Shown here piece after piece: positions 63,385 to 64,000 of a stretch of DNA of 64,000 bases. A program made the position numbers and the translations under genes. Each line of letters opens with the position of its first letter. The first letter of the stretch is position 1. The stretch is from UBA9300 sp032260385 (lineage in GTDB: Bacteria; Bacteroidota; Bacteroidia; Bacteroidales; VadinHA17): the NCBI GenBank assembly GCA_032260385.1, contig JAVVEL010000007.1:38885-102884 (forward strand), given 5' to 3'. The notes below the pieces were generated by a model. That model was not told where the DNA came from, searched no databases, and was given only the letters and a program-made list of their open reading frames with translations.

Positions 63385-63921
63385 CTATCTTTCTTCTAGC
63401 TCCCTGAAGATAATCTCCTTCATCTCATTAAATTCGTCCATCCTGAACAACCTGGTAAGAAAAATAATTTTACCTTCCCTGTCAATTATTACATTCCTGG
63501 TCACTCCCGCACTTTTTTGGGCATATAAACCGAATATCTCTGCCCCCGGATCAAGTGCCAGAGGATAGGATATACCCATATCGCTCTTGAATTTCCGTAC
63601 AGTTTCAGGTGGTTCATCCCTGTCTATTCCAATTACTTTAAGTCCTTCATCTTTCTTTTCCTGCCAAAGATCTTTTTCAATATAGGGCATTTCCTTCCGG
63701 CAAACGCTGCACCAGCTGGCCGTAAACTGCAGCATTACCACGTTACCACGAAGATCTGACAACTTATACTCCTCTCCGCCAACCTCCCTAATAAGGAAGT
63801 CAGGGGCTGTATCTCCCACCCTTACCAGGTAACCATCCTCATAAACCTGTGCACAGCCGGTTGTTAACTGAAAGCTGAATAAAACTATCAGATTAAGGGC
63901 AAAAAAAACTTTTCTTTTCAT
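63385..63921 (-). CDS. TlpA-like thioredoxin lipoprotein
   Basis: I choose ATG 63921 (179 residues), which begins a lipoprotein signal (KRKVFFALNLIVLFSFQLTTGC, Cys23 seen after FQLTTG); an ATG at 63999 would add 26 basic residues. The thioredoxin domain has Cys71 and Cys74 in TASWCSVCRKEMPYI and the cis-Pro loop GVTRNVIIDREGK. Such proteins keep exported thiols reduced or monitor their redox state. It is cotranscribed with the response regulator gene, an unusual pairing. An almost perfect inverted repeat lies just upstream. Confidence 0.88.
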   Translation of the reverse strand: MKRKVFFALNLIVLFSFQLTTGCAQVYEDGYLVRVGDTAPDFLIREVGGEEYKLSDLRGNVVMLQFTASWCSVCRKEMPYIEKDLWQEKKDEGLKVIGIDRDEPPETVRKFKSDMGISYPLALDPGAEIFGLYAQKSAGVTRNVIIDREGKIIFLTRLFRMDEFNEMKEIIFRELEER

Positions 63922-63951
63922 TAGTTTAAAAATTTTTATTTTACTATAAAT

Positions 63952-63973
63952 GAAGAAAATAAAAATTTTCTTC
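63952..63973. promoter_or_regulatory. 9-bp inverted repeat before the TlpA-regulator operon
   Basis: GAAGAAAAT (63952-63960) and ATTTTCTTC (63965-63973) are exact arms around AAAA, about 30 bases before the TlpA start. It could be an operator, or simply part of an AT-rich leader. Confidence 0.4.
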
Positions 63974-64000
63974 ACTCTGTAAGCGCTTCGCTCTCCCATT

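Overview
The window is a gene-dense piece of a chromosome from the phylum Bacteroidota, most likely an anaerobic or facultative member of the Bacteroidales/Marinilabiliales. The signs are a C25 (gingipain-family) peptidase with a type IX secretion C-terminal sorting domain, several Bacteroidota-typical families (my recall: DUF4831, DUF6599, DUF6132, DUF1080 and a DUF6067-like glycosidase), many lipoproteins and Tat-type 'RRxFLK/RRxFIK' leaders on oxidoreductases, and promoters of the Bacteroidota type (-33 TTG, -7 TAnnTTTG) with weak Shine-Dalgarno sequences. The window holds 55 protein genes. I see no tRNA, rRNA, CRISPR array, transposase, integrase or phage gene. It reads as ordinary chromosome with small operons, many of them convergent and touching.

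Layout. 1-4.3 kb: the end of polyphosphate kinase, then a three-gene biotin-dependent acyl-CoA (probably propionyl-CoA) carboxylase. 4.3-13.4 kb (minus strand): Xaa-His dipeptidase, flavodoxin, an MFS carrier, a DUF4831 lipoprotein with the fused NAD(P)HX repair enzyme, and a translationally coupled pair of exported cysteine hydrolases (NlpC/P60 and transglutaminase). 13.4-22.8 kb: peptide/H+ symporter, amidohydrolase lipoprotein, a 48-bp tandem repeat, TlpA-like thioredoxin, M28 peptidase and a large DUF6067-type glycoside hydrolase. 23.0-27.3 kb: a minus-strand operon of metallo-beta-lactamase-fold hydrolase, ferredoxin-type aldo/keto reductase, DUF6599 and an NSS sodium symporter. 27.5-35.0 kb: an AlbA_2 protein, a large radical-SAM 2,3-aminomutase whose substrate-site residues look like glutamate rather than lysine 2,3-aminomutase, the T9SS peptidase and an HD hydrolase. 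35.0-42.0 kb: a sugar oxidation locus (DUF1080, three Gfo/Idh/MocA oxidoreductases, a sugar isomerase-like TIM barrel, DoxX). 42.1-45.7 kb: AmrS radical SAM enzyme, class IV aminotransferase and an exonuclease/GIY-YIG fusion. 45.7-50.0 kb: phosphate uptake (DUF47 + PiT) converging on a PhoR/PhoB-like pair. 50.1-57.9 kb: gamma-glutamyltransferase, a GH109-like protein, ornithine cyclodeaminase family, an SDR epimerase, MurB and MltG. 58-64 kb: a lipoprotein, a coiled-coil exported protein, an unrecognised protein built from two copies of one module, cardiolipin synthase, an outer-membrane barrel, and a response regulator downstream of a TlpA lipoprotein.

The genes fit an organism that degrades peptides and glycosides (DPP/M28/C25/GGT/PepD/POT; DUF6067, GH109, DUF1080 and Gfo/Idh/MocA enzymes) and passes carbon through propionyl-/methylmalonyl-CoA. 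The three items I would look at first are the putative glutamate 2,3-aminomutase (28264-30456), the 3-keto-glycoside-type locus (35048-41991), and the duplicated-module protein behind cardiolipin synthase (59559-60443).
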